Program-made: the position numbers and the translations under genes
The notes under the pieces: model-generated
The model's database searches: none
What the model saw: the letters and a program-made list of their open reading frames with translations, nothing else
Told to the model about the DNA's origin: nothing
Shown here: positions 19,429 to 28,199 of the stretch, piece after piece
Numbering within the stretch: position 1 is the stretch's first letter
Layout of the letters: each line of letters begins with the position of its first letter
Source of the DNA: Myxococcaceae bacterium JPH2
Lineage (GTDB): Bacteria > Myxococcota > Myxococcia > Myxococcales > Myxococcaceae
DNA: 64,000 nucleotides
Reading direction: 5' to 3'
NCBI GenBank assembly: GCA_016458225.1
Contig: JAEMGR010000005.1
Span: 248,001-312,000, forward strand

Positions 19429-19934
19429 TACCGGTTGCGCAGCGGCGTCACGTCCACCTTCACCACGTAGCGCGCCTGCATGTCGGACTGAATCTGGATG
19501 AGGTGGTCGCCCACGCCCGTCACGTCCGCCTCGCGGGTGAACTCGCCGAACTTCTCCATGCTGTCGATGGCGAGCTTGCCGGTGATGGCCTCCCGCTTGC
19601 GCGAGCGGCAGCCCTCCTCCTGGAAGACGATGGCCGTCTCCTCGCCCGCCGCCGTCACCTCCTCCAGATAGAAGTGCACCTTGATGGTGGAGGCCTCGGG
19701 CACCTGGACGATGAGCTGCGTGGAGCCCGGGAAGCGGCCCTCCGCGTAGCTCTCCGGCCCGAGGATGCAGCCAGCAATCTGGCTGCACACCGGCCACGAG
19801 GCGTTGCAGGCATCCAGCACGCGCGGCCCAATGAACTGCTCACGCGAGCCGCCACAGGCAGACATCATCGCCAACGACAAAACACTCACCACCATCTGGG
19901 CCCGTCGGCCAAACACTGTTACAAGTGAAACCAT
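19428..19934 (-). CDS. Small lipoprotein of unknown function
   Basis: This is a 168-residue predicted lipoprotein. The ATG at 19934 provides an n-region with Arg-Arg before the hydrophobic core and a lipobox-like MMSACGG; a later ATG (19895) would lack the charges. The mature part has six further Cys residues (for example CNASWPVCSQIAGC), suggesting disulphides, and is strand-rich. No domain is recognised. It is divergent from the next lipoprotein with only 31 bp between starts, so each promoter must lie partly inside the neighbour. Confidence 0.65.
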   Translation of the reverse strand: MVSLVTVFGRRAQMVVSVLSLAMMSACGGSREQFIGPRVLDACNASWPVCSQIAGCILGPESYAEGRFPGSTQLIVQVPEASTIKVHFYLEEVTAAGEETAIVFQEEGCRSRKREAITGKLAIDSMEKFGEFTREADVTGVGDHLIQIQSDMQARYVVKVDVTPLRNR

Positions 19935-19965
19935 CTTCTCAACCTCATCCAAGGAGTGGATGTCC

Positions 19966-20400
19966 ATGCGCCTGAAGACCCTGTGGCTGCCCATCATCCT
20001 CATTGCCGCGGCGGGCTGTGGAAACGATGACGAGAAACTGCCCAACTCGCCCCAGTTGGTCATCGACCGCAATGCCATGCAGTTCGACACCGAGTACAAC
20101 AGCGGCACCTACGTAGGGCGCTCCACCTACAACACCCTCTACATCCGCAATGGGGGCCTCCAGACACTGGAAATCACCGACATCGCCGTCTCGGGCCCGA
20201 GCGAGTTCAAGCTCACGCCCCCCGAGGGGTGGACGGCCGGCCAGCCGCTGAAGCTGGAGACGAACGCGAAGACCTTCATCCAGGTCACGTTCTCGCCCAA
20301 GAAGGCGGGGGACTTCACGGGCAAGCTCACCGTGCAGTCCAACGCCGCCAATACGCCGTCGCTGGAGATTCCGCTGACGGCCAAGGGCATCAATCCGTAA
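19966..20400 (+). CDS. Lipoprotein with Ig-like (choice-of-anchor D/DUF1573-type) domain
   Basis: This 144-residue lipoprotein starts at ATG 19966, 9 bases after AAGGAG; an earlier ATG at 19960 is too close to it. The signal ends ILIAAAGCG. The body has the beta-sandwich pattern LYIRNGGLQTLEITDIAVSG and IQVTFSPKKAGDFTGKLTVQSN typical of ASPM/SPD2-like or DUF1573-like Ig folds. It is probably a surface or periplasmic binding/adhesion element. It closes with a strong hairpin. Confidence 0.75.
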   Translation: MRLKTLWLPIILIAAAGCGNDDEKLPNSPQLVIDRNAMQFDTEYNSGTYVGRSTYNTLYIRNGGLQTLEITDIAVSGPSEFKLTPPEGWTAGQPLKLETNAKTFIQVTFSPKKAGDFTGKLTVQSNAANTPSLEIPLTAKGINP

Positions 20401-20411
20401 CACGCAACAGC

Positions 20412-20437
20412 CGGGCGGGAGCGTTGGCTCCCGCCCG
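20412..20437. terminator. Perfect 11-bp hairpin between convergent genes
   Basis: GGGCGGGAGC, GTTG loop, GCTCCCGCCC, extended by one more C-G pair. It sits between the Ig-like lipoprotein and the end of the cohesion cluster, so it probably terminates both. Confidence 0.8.
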
Positions 20438-20480
20438 TGCGCAGCGCCGGGCGGAATGTCTGGCATTGCCGCCACCGCGC

Positions 20481-22886
20481 TCACTGGCGGGTGAACTGGC
20501 AGCCTCCCGCCCACTTCGAGCCCGCGCCGCCATCCGGCAGCGTCGTGCCGCCATCCTGGGTCACCAGCGGGCACTGGTACTCGTTCTTCCCATCCGCCGT
20601 GACGTACGAGCGCGGGTACGTCCCGTAGCCGGTGCGCAGCGTGTAGTTCACGTGCGCGTAGTCGGTGCGCTCGGTGGCGGACACGGCCAGCTTCATCTGC
20701 CCGCCGCGGATGAAGCGCCGCTCCAGACAGGCGCAGGCGTAGGGCGCGAGCGTGACGGTGGTGGTCGCCGCCGTCTTGTCCATCTTGTAGAGCGGCTGGT
20801 AGCTGCTGAGCGGCGCGGAGTTGGTGGTGTGCCACGCGCGCATCGCATCCCCGCGGAAGGCCAGCGTCAGCGGGTCGCCCGTGCTCACCGTGGAGACGGG
20901 GTAGCAGTTGGGGCCCATGCCCGCGTCGGGCACGGTGCCGCCGTCCGGCGAGCCGCCCTTCATGTCGCCGTCGCAGAACGTCACGTCCAGGGCCAGCCCG
21001 TGCGGCGTGCCGCCGTCCGCCAGGTTCTGCACCTGCCACTGCACCAGCCACGCGGAGTCCTCGGGCTCGGGCAGCGCGGGGAGCTGGTAGATGTACGTGT
21101 CCACGTCGGAGGGCACCGCGTCGTAGTCATTCGGTCCGCGCACGCCCAGGCCGGTGACGCGGTCATTGGGGCGCAGCCGGCCGTAGCCGTGCGACAGCTC
21201 GCCCGACACCGCGAACGCGCTGTCACTGCCCGGCGCAGGCAGGCTGCCCGCGCCCACGCTCGCGAGGGTGAGCGCGTGCGGCTGCTCGACGCCGCCGCTG
21301 TAGGCCGACACCTCGGCGGTGTCCTCCGCGTCCCAGACCACCTCCAGCTTGTAGTCGCGGTCCTCGGCCCAGCGCTTCGTCTCGCGCACCACGAAGACAT
21401 ACGTGATGGAGCCACCGTGGCCAGGCACGGGGATGGCGCCCTGGAAGTTGCTCAGGCCGGGGAAGCGCGCGGGGTCCGCCTCGGAGCGAGACGAGTGCAC
21501 GCACATCGCCTGCGTGTACGCGTTGCAGTAGTTCTCCACCAGCGCGCGGGCGCTCGGGTTCTCCGAGTAGCCCTTGGGGCACGCCACGGGGTCGGTGACG
21601 CAGGCCGTGCGCTGCGCGGGCAGACCCGTGCCCGTCACCACCTGGGTCAGGACCAGCACCTCGCGGTCCGGGAACACGCCCTGCGGCAGGGGCAGCGGCT
21701 CGAACCGGCCGCTGTTGGCGCCACCCGACTGCGGCACCACGCGATAGCGCAGCACCGAGGGCGCGGACGCCGACGGCAGCCGCACCGCATACCAGTCCGC
21801 GTCCGCCGTGTAGCCCAGGCGTCCGGTGAACGTCAGCGTCGCGCCCACGCTCCCCGGCGTGGTGCCGTCCATGGTGAGCAGCGTGGCGCGCTCCGCCACG
21901 TCGTTGTCGCCGTTCTGGTCCTGCTTGTCCTCCTCGTCCATGACGCGCACTTCCACGTCATAGGGCTGGCGCAAGTCCCCCTGCGGCGCCTCCTTGTCCG
22001 TCCCCGCCTGATAGCCCTTCACCACCAGCGTCCAGGTGCCCGGGTCCTTCACCTTGCGCGCCGTGGCGAGCACGCCCGGATGGACCTTGGGTGACACCTG
22101 GTCCTCGGACTCCTTGCCCAGGGCGCCCGGACGGCGCAGCTCATAGGACAGGCGGTAGTTGGGCATGAAGCCCTGGTCCGGCGCGGTGACGCGCACGTAG
22201 GCGATCTTCCCCGCGGTCAGCGGGAAGGAGTACTGGTCCACGTCCCCTTGCGTGGACAGGTAGCCGTGCTGCGTGCCCACCAGCACCGCGCCCTGCGCCG
22301 CCAGCGGGATGGCCGTGGGCGTGGTGTCATTGGGCTCGTTCGTGTCGGGGTCTTCCACCACCTCCACCGTGAGGCGGTACGGATTGCGCGCGTCGAAGTT
22401 GGGGCGCGAGGGGTTGCTCGGAGAGTCCTGCACGAGCAGCAACAGGCGCGTGCCGCCCTTGGCGTACGGCAGGATGATGTCCACCGGCTGGGGCTGCCCC
22501 TGTCCTGGCACGTCCTTCTTCATCACCAGGCTGCGGTCCTTGCCGTCCGCGCCCGGCTCCAACAGGTTCAGCGTCAGGTTCACCGCCGTGCTCGACGCGA
22601 GGTACGCGCCGGTGATGTGCACCAGCGTGCGCGCGTTGGCATTGGCCGGGATGGTGATGCTGTACCAGTCCTGGTCGCCGCCCTTCACGTCCCCCTCCAG
22701 CGCGAGGAAGCGATCCAAGGGCTGGCCGGGCTTCAGCTCGCAGTCGGGCAGCGTCAGCGCCTCGTCGCGGCTGTTGCACAGGTCCACCACCGTGGGGTTC
22801 TCGGGCGGTGGCGGCTCCCCGCCCCCCGAGGAGCAGGCGGCGGCGAGGAGCAGAGCGACGGGCAGGAGTCGGGCGTGGGTGCGCAT
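20481..22886 (-). CDS. mtsF: Large PPC-like lipoprotein (MtsF-like cohesion protein)
   Basis: This is an 801-residue lipoprotein (LLLAAACSS). Three regions resemble bacterial pre-peptidase C-terminal (PPC) beta-sandwiches: GDQDWYSITIPA near 70, GDVDQYSFPLTA near 225, and ADADWYAVRLPS near 360. The C-terminal third has several Cys pairs and unknown folds. It is the last gene of a six-gene minus-strand series ending at a strong hairpin, 6 bp after the vWA gene. The name is recalled from annotations of myxobacterial cell-cell cohesion clusters and supported here only by order and neighbours. It is likely outer-membrane and surface-exposed. Confidence 0.6.
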   Translation of the reverse strand: MRTHARLLPVALLLAAACSSGGGEPPPPENPTVVDLCNSRDEALTLPDCELKPGQPLDRFLALEGDVKGGDQDWYSITIPANANARTLVHITGAYLASSTAVNLTLNLLEPGADGKDRSLVMKKDVPGQGQPQPVDIILPYAKGGTRLLLLVQDSPSNPSRPNFDARNPYRLTVEVVEDPDTNEPNDTTPTAIPLAAQGAVLVGTQHGYLSTQGDVDQYSFPLTAGKIAYVRVTAPDQGFMPNYRLSYELRRPGALGKESEDQVSPKVHPGVLATARKVKDPGTWTLVVKGYQAGTDKEAPQGDLRQPYDVEVRVMDEEDKQDQNGDNDVAERATLLTMDGTTPGSVGATLTFTGRLGYTADADWYAVRLPSASAPSVLRYRVVPQSGGANSGRFEPLPLPQGVFPDREVLVLTQVVTGTGLPAQRTACVTDPVACPKGYSENPSARALVENYCNAYTQAMCVHSSRSEADPARFPGLSNFQGAIPVPGHGGSITYVFVVRETKRWAEDRDYKLEVVWDAEDTAEVSAYSGGVEQPHALTLASVGAGSLPAPGSDSAFAVSGELSHGYGRLRPNDRVTGLGVRGPNDYDAVPSDVDTYIYQLPALPEPEDSAWLVQWQVQNLADGGTPHGLALDVTFCDGDMKGGSPDGGTVPDAGMGPNCYPVSTVSTGDPLTLAFRGDAMRAWHTTNSAPLSSYQPLYKMDKTAATTTVTLAPYACACLERRFIRGGQMKLAVSATERTDYAHVNYTLRTGYGTYPRSYVTADGKNEYQCPLVTQDGGTTLPDGGAGSKWAGGCQFTRQ

Positions 22887-22892
22887 GGGGCT

Positions 22893-24665
22893 CTAGGGGG
22901 TGGGCCGGCCGAAGCAGCCGTCCACGAAGTCCTCGGGGTTGACGCGGATGACGCCGTCCGGCGGGGACTTGATGCCGCCCACCGGGTAGCGCACGTTGTC
23001 CACGCGGAAGGTCCGCACCAGCGTGCGCGAGGACGGCTCATCCGCGGGCACCATGGCGAAGGACAGGTACAGGTCGTTGTGGCCGGCGCCACGCAGAATC
23101 ACGCCCGCGTCCGGGCCACCGGCCACGCCACCGTCGGACACGAAGTCCTGCGTGGGCGCCAGGAGCACGTTGTCCACGCGGAAGCGGTAGCACTGCCGCC
23201 CGTTGACGTCCGGCGGGCCGTCCGCGAGCACGCTGTAACGGTAGCCCTCCGACGCCAGGTGCGCGGTGTCCACGGAGAGCGGGCGCATGTGCATGCGCAG
23301 CTCCGCGCGGCTCGTCAGCCCGTCGTTGTCCGGGTCCTCGTCCAGGTCATCGCTGGAGCCCTGCGTGCCGCCGCGCCACTCCACGCCGTCCGGGACGCCG
23401 TCGCGGTCGCTGTCCACCAGCGAGGCGTTGGTGCCGATGAACTGCTCATCGCAATCCAGCAGGCCGTCGCAGTCCGTGTCCTGGTCGCGCAGCGCGGGCG
23501 GACAGCCCTTGTCCAGGCCACCGCCATCCGGCAGCGCCACTTGCGTGGGATTGAAGTCCACGCCGCGCTCCCGGTAGTACACCTCCACGCCGTCGCTGAA
23601 GCCGTCCCCGTCCGTGTCCTTCCGGTTGGGGTCCGTGCCCAGCTCCGCCTCGCGCGCGTCGCTGAGGCCGTCTCCATCCGTGTCCGCCTCGCCCTGCGGG
23701 CTGCCCGGTGGCGCGGAGAAGTTGGAGGCCACCAGCTCCTTCAGCGTGAAGGCGCGGCGCACCTGACCGAACTGGAAGTTGAGGAAGTTGATGGGCTCGT
23801 TGTTGCGGAAGTCGCGGAAGTTGCCGCCGCCCCGCCCCGCCATGTCCTCGAGGAGCTGCGCGTCCTGGTTGATGATGCGCAAGGGGCAGCCACCATCGCC
23901 CACCTCGCCCGTGTCCGTGACGTCGCAGCGCGTGGTGACGGGCTGCGTGGGATTGAAGACGTGCACGGTGTTGACCTTCACGTCCTCCACCAGGTCGCGG
24001 AGCTGGCGGATGCGCACCACCGCGTCGCCGCCCACCAGCTCGTCGCGCTGGTCGTTCGTGGGGTGACCGTCCGACAGGAAGATGACCGAGTAGCGCGCGA
24101 GCGCCAGCGCCTGCGCGCCATCCGGGTTCTGCCGCGCGCGCGAGATGTCCGTGTTGATGAGCGAGTAGATGTCCGCCAGCGGCTTGACGAAGTCCGTCGA
24201 GTCCCGGTTCGGGGAGGTGTCCTGGTTGCGGAAGGTGAGGAGCTGCTCGGTGAGCTTGTTGCGCGCGGCGGCGTCCAGCTTGGACACCTGCACGAAGCCA
24301 TCCTCGGGCGGCGGGCCCGGGTTCTGGGTGAGGAACGCCGTGGTGCTGCCGGCGAACAGCATCACCGCGATGGCGACCTCCTCGTCCTGCGGCAGGTTCT
24401 CGATGAGGTCCACGAGCGCGGTGGCGCGCGTGCCATCTGGATCGCTCACGCGCATGGACTGGCTGGCGTCCATGGCGACGACAATCTTGATGGGCCGGCG
24501 GACCTCGTTGGCGCCGAGGGTGCAGAAGCGCCCATCGAACGCGACGGTGCGGTCCGCGGGCACGTCCGTCTCGCGGCGCGGGTCGTAGAGGTAGCTATCG
24601 GTACAGGCCACCACCACGGCGAGCGCCGCCAGGCTGGCCACGAGCAGACGTCCGGTGCGACTCAC
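22893..24665 (-). CDS. cglD: vWA/TSP3 lipoprotein (CglD-like)
   Basis: This is a 590-residue lipoprotein. GTG 24665, two bases after the upstream stop, has GGGGAG upstream and gives the signal LAALAVVVAC. A von Willebrand A domain (about 50-290) keeps the MIDAS motif DASQS (IVVAMDASQSM) and the later FLSDGHPT. A run of thrombospondin type-3/EF-like Ca motifs follows (DTDGDGLSD, DTDGDGFSDG, DTDCDGLLD, DSDRDGVPDG). The C-terminus is shared with two neighbours: CYRFRVDNVLLAPTQ, then LYLSFAMVP and a VNPEDFV ending. CglD of Myxococcus is a vWA/Ca-binding lipoprotein needed for contact-dependent gliding; identity is likely but rests on memory. Confidence 0.65.
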   Translation of the reverse strand: MSRTGRLLVASLAALAVVVACTDSYLYDPRRETDVPADRTVAFDGRFCTLGANEVRRPIKIVVAMDASQSMRVSDPDGTRATALVDLIENLPQDEEVAIAVMLFAGSTTAFLTQNPGPPPEDGFVQVSKLDAAARNKLTEQLLTFRNQDTSPNRDSTDFVKPLADIYSLINTDISRARQNPDGAQALALARYSVIFLSDGHPTNDQRDELVGGDAVVRIRQLRDLVEDVKVNTVHVFNPTQPVTTRCDVTDTGEVGDGGCPLRIINQDAQLLEDMAGRGGGNFRDFRNNEPINFLNFQFGQVRRAFTLKELVASNFSAPPGSPQGEADTDGDGLSDAREAELGTDPNRKDTDGDGFSDGVEVYYRERGVDFNPTQVALPDGGGLDKGCPPALRDQDTDCDGLLDCDEQFIGTNASLVDSDRDGVPDGVEWRGGTQGSSDDLDEDPDNDGLTSRAELRMHMRPLSVDTAHLASEGYRYSVLADGPPDVNGRQCYRFRVDNVLLAPTQDFVSDGGVAGGPDAGVILRGAGHNDLYLSFAMVPADEPSSRTLVRTFRVDNVRYPVGGIKSPPDGVIRVNPEDFVDGCFGRPTP

Positions 24666-24667
24666 GT

Positions 24668-26680
24668 CTATTTGCTCCCCTGCGTCGGCGTCACGCCGAC
24701 ACACTGTCCCTGGTCCTTCCACGGGTCCGTCATCTGCCGAGGCTCACGGAAGTCCCTGCTCTCGAAAGCCAGCTCGGGCCCCAGTGGAACACGGATGCTG
24801 GGGGGAGCGTACTGGGCCCAGGCGCAGGCCGTGTGCCACACGCCGTAGTCCGTGGCCACGCCACTCTCCGGGGCCTCCGCGAACCAGACCTTGAAGAGGT
24901 TGAAGCCCTGCTTCACGCCGGGCCGCGAGGGCTTCGGCTTCTTGGACTCGTCCGTGCTGTCCTGCGTGGTGACGAGTTGGAGGTTCGTCACCGTGAAGTC
25001 GTAGCAGATGCTCTGGTCGGGCCGCACCTCGGCGATCTTCGTCTCGTACTGGTAGCCGAAGCGCTCGTAGAAGGTGCGGTCGCGGCGCGTGGGGTCGCTT
25101 CCGGCGCGCAGCTCCGCGTCATCCGGAATGCCGTCGCCGTCCGTGTCCAGCCCGGCCACGGTGGCCTGCAACGGATTGAGTCCCCACTTGGACTCCAGGC
25201 CGTCCGGCGCGCCGTCGCCATCGCTGTCCACGATGCCCTCGCGCGTCTTGAGGTACTGCTCGGCGAACTGCGACAGCGCATCGCCGTCCGTGTCGCTGCA
25301 CGAGCACTTGGGCGTCAGCGGAGACGCGGGGTTGCAGCCCCGCGCGTCCAGGTCGTTGGAGGGCCGGAAGCCCTGGTCCCACCTGCGCCACTCGAAGCCG
25401 TCATCCAGACAGTCGCCGTCGCTGTCGGTGTTGAAGGGGTTCGTCTTCAACTCGACGCTGTTGTCCTGGTCGTCCGGGACGCCGTCGCCGTCGCTGTCCA
25501 GCACCCGCTTGTCCTCACCGGGAGCCGAGCTGAGCGACTCCACGAAGAGCGTCTTCATCACGTTGGGCGAGGCGAAGGACGAGTAGTCCAGCGCGCCCAG
25601 GCCCAGGTTGGAGATCTCCGCCGTGTCGTTGAACTCCTGGTACACGCCGTTGCCCATGTCCGCGAAGCGCTTGAGCAGCCACGAGGCGATCTTCTTCGCC
25701 GCCTGCGGGTACTGCGCCTGGGGCACGCCGGGATACGTGCCGTAGATGTCCTGGCAGATGGGGCCACACGCGCGCACGGCCTCTTCGTTGAAGAGCAGCA
25801 CGGTGTGCATGCGCACGTCGCCCACGTTGTACTGGTCCTTCAACTCCATCAGCCGGCGCACGTAGCTGAAGAGCTGGTAGTTCTGGTTGCGGTCCGTGCC
25901 CACCTCGAAGCCGGTGATGGCGTCCGTGGTGCTGGTGGCGTTGCAGAAGCTGGTCAACGAGTCGCGCCACGTGAGGTCCGGGGAGTCCGGGCTCGCGTAC
26001 GCCGTGAGGTTGTCGTTGGCCGAGCAGCGCGGATACGGCGTGCCGTCCGTGAGGAACACCACCACGTAGCGCGTGCGAGGCAGCAGCTCCGGGTTGCTCA
26101 CGGAGGTCTTCTCGATGTCGCTCGCGATGACGCCGTAGGCGTAGCTGAGCGCGCCCTGGTAGTCCGTGCCCTTGCCGAGCTGGGACTGCAGGCCGCTGAT
26201 GTAGCTGTCGATGTTCGCGTCCGGCTTGGCGAACCGGTCTCCCGTCACGTTCGCGGGCCAGACGTTCTTCACGTTGGTCTCGAACGGCGCGATGGACACC
26301 GTGATGTTGCCGCCGCGGTTGTCGTTGATGTCGCGGAACTGCTTCACCAGCTTCTTGAGGGCGCGCACCCGCGCGGGCTCGGTGACGCCCGGCGGGATGA
26401 TGGCCTGCACCTCGGCGCGCTCGCAGAAGCCGCTGCCCTCCTGCGAGCCCGGCGGATCCGACACGCACATGCTGCCGGACTCGTCGACGACCACCACGAC
26501 CTTCACCGGGAACCCCGAGGGGTTGGGTGGGCGGGTGCACACCCGACCGGTGAGGGTCAGGCGGTCATCGAGGTTCGTCTTCTCCTGAGCCTTGGGCTCC
26601 AGCAGCGTGTCGGAGCAGGACAGGAGGGTTACGGCCAGGAGGCCCGTCACCCAGAGCGGTGAAGCGGTGAAGCGGCGCAT
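24668..26680 (-). CDS. mtsD: vWA/TSP3 lipoprotein (MtsD-like cohesion protein)
   Basis: This is a 670-residue lipoprotein. ATG 26680 is chosen for AGGAGG 10 bases upstream and a signal ending TLLSC. The vWA domain (about 45-310) has an intact MIDAS, VVVVVDESGSM, and FLTDGTPYP. Several TSP3-like Ca motifs follow (DSDGDGVPDD, DSDGDCLDDG, DSDGDGAPDG, DTDGDGIPDD). The C-terminal domain begins ICYDFTVTNLQLVTTQ and continues with FNLFKVWFAEAP, matching the paralogous neighbours. It is followed at 2 bp by the CglD-like gene. It is probably a Ca-dependent adhesion or contact protein on the outer surface. Confidence 0.65.
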   Translation of the reverse strand: MRRFTASPLWVTGLLAVTLLSCSDTLLEPKAQEKTNLDDRLTLTGRVCTRPPNPSGFPVKVVVVVDESGSMCVSDPPGSQEGSGFCERAEVQAIIPPGVTEPARVRALKKLVKQFRDINDNRGGNITVSIAPFETNVKNVWPANVTGDRFAKPDANIDSYISGLQSQLGKGTDYQGALSYAYGVIASDIEKTSVSNPELLPRTRYVVVFLTDGTPYPRCSANDNLTAYASPDSPDLTWRDSLTSFCNATSTTDAITGFEVGTDRNQNYQLFSYVRRLMELKDQYNVGDVRMHTVLLFNEEAVRACGPICQDIYGTYPGVPQAQYPQAAKKIASWLLKRFADMGNGVYQEFNDTAEISNLGLGALDYSSFASPNVMKTLFVESLSSAPGEDKRVLDSDGDGVPDDQDNSVELKTNPFNTDSDGDCLDDGFEWRRWDQGFRPSNDLDARGCNPASPLTPKCSCSDTDGDALSQFAEQYLKTREGIVDSDGDGAPDGLESKWGLNPLQATVAGLDTDGDGIPDDAELRAGSDPTRRDRTFYERFGYQYETKIAEVRPDQSICYDFTVTNLQLVTTQDSTDESKKPKPSRPGVKQGFNLFKVWFAEAPESGVATDYGVWHTACAWAQYAPPSIRVPLGPELAFESRDFREPRQMTDPWKDQGQCVGVTPTQGSK

Positions 26681-26711
26681 GCGAAACGAGCCTCCTGTCA
26701 TGGCAATGAGA

Positions 26712-28031
26712 TTACTCCGTCCGACGGCGGCGCAGCAGCAGGCCGAGCAGCGCGGCGCCGAGCGCGGCGGCGCTGGTGCCAGCCGGCAGCGACGTGCAGC
26801 CCGAGCCTTCGTCGTCCTTGCCCACCTTCAGCTTCAGGCTGGCGATGGAGCTGCGCTGCGCGGGGAACACACGGTCGGCGAACGCCAGGTTGGCGGTGAG
26901 CTGCAGCTCGTACTCACCCTCCTTGTCCGGCTTGAAGTTCGGCACGCTGCCGTCCACGTAGGCGTATTCCCAGTGACGGCTGTAGGTGACGGCGCCCTTC
27001 GGGTTCTCCACCACGGAGTTGGAGCCGGACGGACGCTTCACCACGGTCCACGTGTACTCGATGGCCGCGCCGTTGCGGTTGGCGAAGAGCGGCGGGCGGA
27101 TGGCGTCGCCGGCCTTGTCCAGCGTCATGCTGCCGCCGGTGCCCACGGTGAACGGCGACTTCGGATCGAGGCAGGCCTCGGCGTTGTTCTTGTCCAACAC
27201 GAGGCAGAAGTAGTCGTCACAGGCGTCGCCCTTGCCGTCGCCGTCATCGTCCGACTGGTCGCGGTTGGCCACGAGCGGGCAGTTGTCCGGCGCGCCGTCG
27301 AGGACGCCGTCGTTGTCGTCGTCCACGTCGCACGCGTCGCCCTGGCCGTCGTCGTCCGAGTCCTTCTGGTCCGTGTTGGCCACGCCCGGGCAGTTGTCGT
27401 AGCTGTCCGCGATGCCGTCCTTGTCATCGTCCGTGCGGCACAGCGCGGGGTTCTCCGGCGGGCCCTGCAGCGGGTTGGCGATGAGCGGGCAGTTGTCCTG
27501 GCCGTCCGGCACGCCGTCGTTGTCGTCGTCCGTGTCGCAGACGTCGCCCTTGCCATCCTTGTCCGCGTCCGCCTGGTTGGCGTTGGAGACGAGCGGGCAG
27601 TTGTCCGCGGCGTCCAGCTTGCCGTCGTTGTCGTCGTCGGTGTCGCAGTCATCGCCGATGCCGTCGCCGTCCGTGTCGAGCTGGCGGACGTTGGACTGCG
27701 CCGAGCAGTTGTCGCAGGCATCGCCCACGCCATCGCCGTCGCCATCGAGCTGATCGCGGTTGCTGGCGAACGGGCAGTTGTCCTTGTCGTCGGCCTTGCC
27801 GTCGCCGTCCGCGTCATCGGTGTACGACAGCGTCTTGCCGTCGTCGGTGTAGGCCACCCAGACGGAGCAGCCGCAGCCGCAGCCGCACCCGCCGCCCTCC
27901 TCCTTCGGGCGACCGCATTCGTCGCCCAGGCACTCCGGATTGTCGGGCGCGTCCTGCGCCTGAGAAACATTGGGGGTGAGGACCAGGAATGCGCCAAGCG
28001 CCAGCGCGGGAGCAATGCGTGCGAGTGTCAT
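26712..28031 (-). CDS. mtsC: MYXO-CTERM thrombospondin type-3 repeat protein (MtsC-like)
   Basis: This is a 439-residue exported protein. ATG 28031 has AAAGGAG 6 bases upstream; the signal peptide is [17 protein letters not shown] Cys/Gly stretch ([11 protein letters not shown]) precedes about seven TSP3 repeats of the type DxDxDGxGDxCDNCP (about residues 75-275), each a calcium site. A beta-sandwich region (about 290-405) and a C-terminal MYXO-CTERM sorting tail follow: Cys, a hydrophobic helix, then [17 protein letters not shown] proteins are displayed on the cell surface. It is the central gene of the cohesion cluster, which matches my recollection of MtsC. Confidence 0.75.
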   Translation of the reverse strand: MTLARIAPALALGAFLVLTPNVSQAQDAPDNPECLGDECGRPKEEGGGCGCGCGCSVWVAYTDDGKTLSYTDDADGDGKADDKDNCPFASNRDQLDGDGDGVGDACDNCSAQSNVRQLDTDGDGIGDDCDTDDDNDGKLDAADNCPLVSNANQADADKDGKGDVCDTDDDNDGVPDGQDNCPLIANPLQGPPENPALCRTDDDKDGIADSYDNCPGVANTDQKDSDDDGQGDACDVDDDNDGVLDGAPDNCPLVANRDQSDDDGDGKGDACDDYFCLVLDKNNAEACLDPKSPFTVGTGGSMTLDKAGDAIRPPLFANRNGAAIEYTWTVVKRPSGSNSVVENPKGAVTYSRHWEYAYVDGSVPNFKPDKEGEYELQLTANLAFADRVFPAQRSSIASLKLKVGKDDEGSGCTSLPAGTSAAALGAALLGLLLRRRRTE

Positions 28032-28139
28032 GTTGACTCCTTTCAGCGCGGGACTCTTAGCAAGAGGCGATCCGTCGCCCAGCGATGCATCGAGTTCAGC
28101 AGTTTCAAGCTCTTGGACGACGACTGAGACATTGCAAGG

Positions 28140-28189
28140 CAGGTGTGTGGGGGGCGCTCCCCAGTGAGAGCGAGGGGGAGACCCCACAC
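28140..28189 (-). terminator. Long imperfect hairpin after the degenerate vWA gene
   Basis: An outer stem GGTGTG/CACACC with GGGG/CCCC (one bulged base) encloses an inner CTCCCC/GGGGAG stem. It is 10 bp past the stop of the upstream lipoprotein on the minus strand, in the 168-bp gap before the MtsC-like gene. It may attenuate rather than end transcription. Confidence 0.5.
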
Positions 28190-28199
28190 CTTCACGGCG

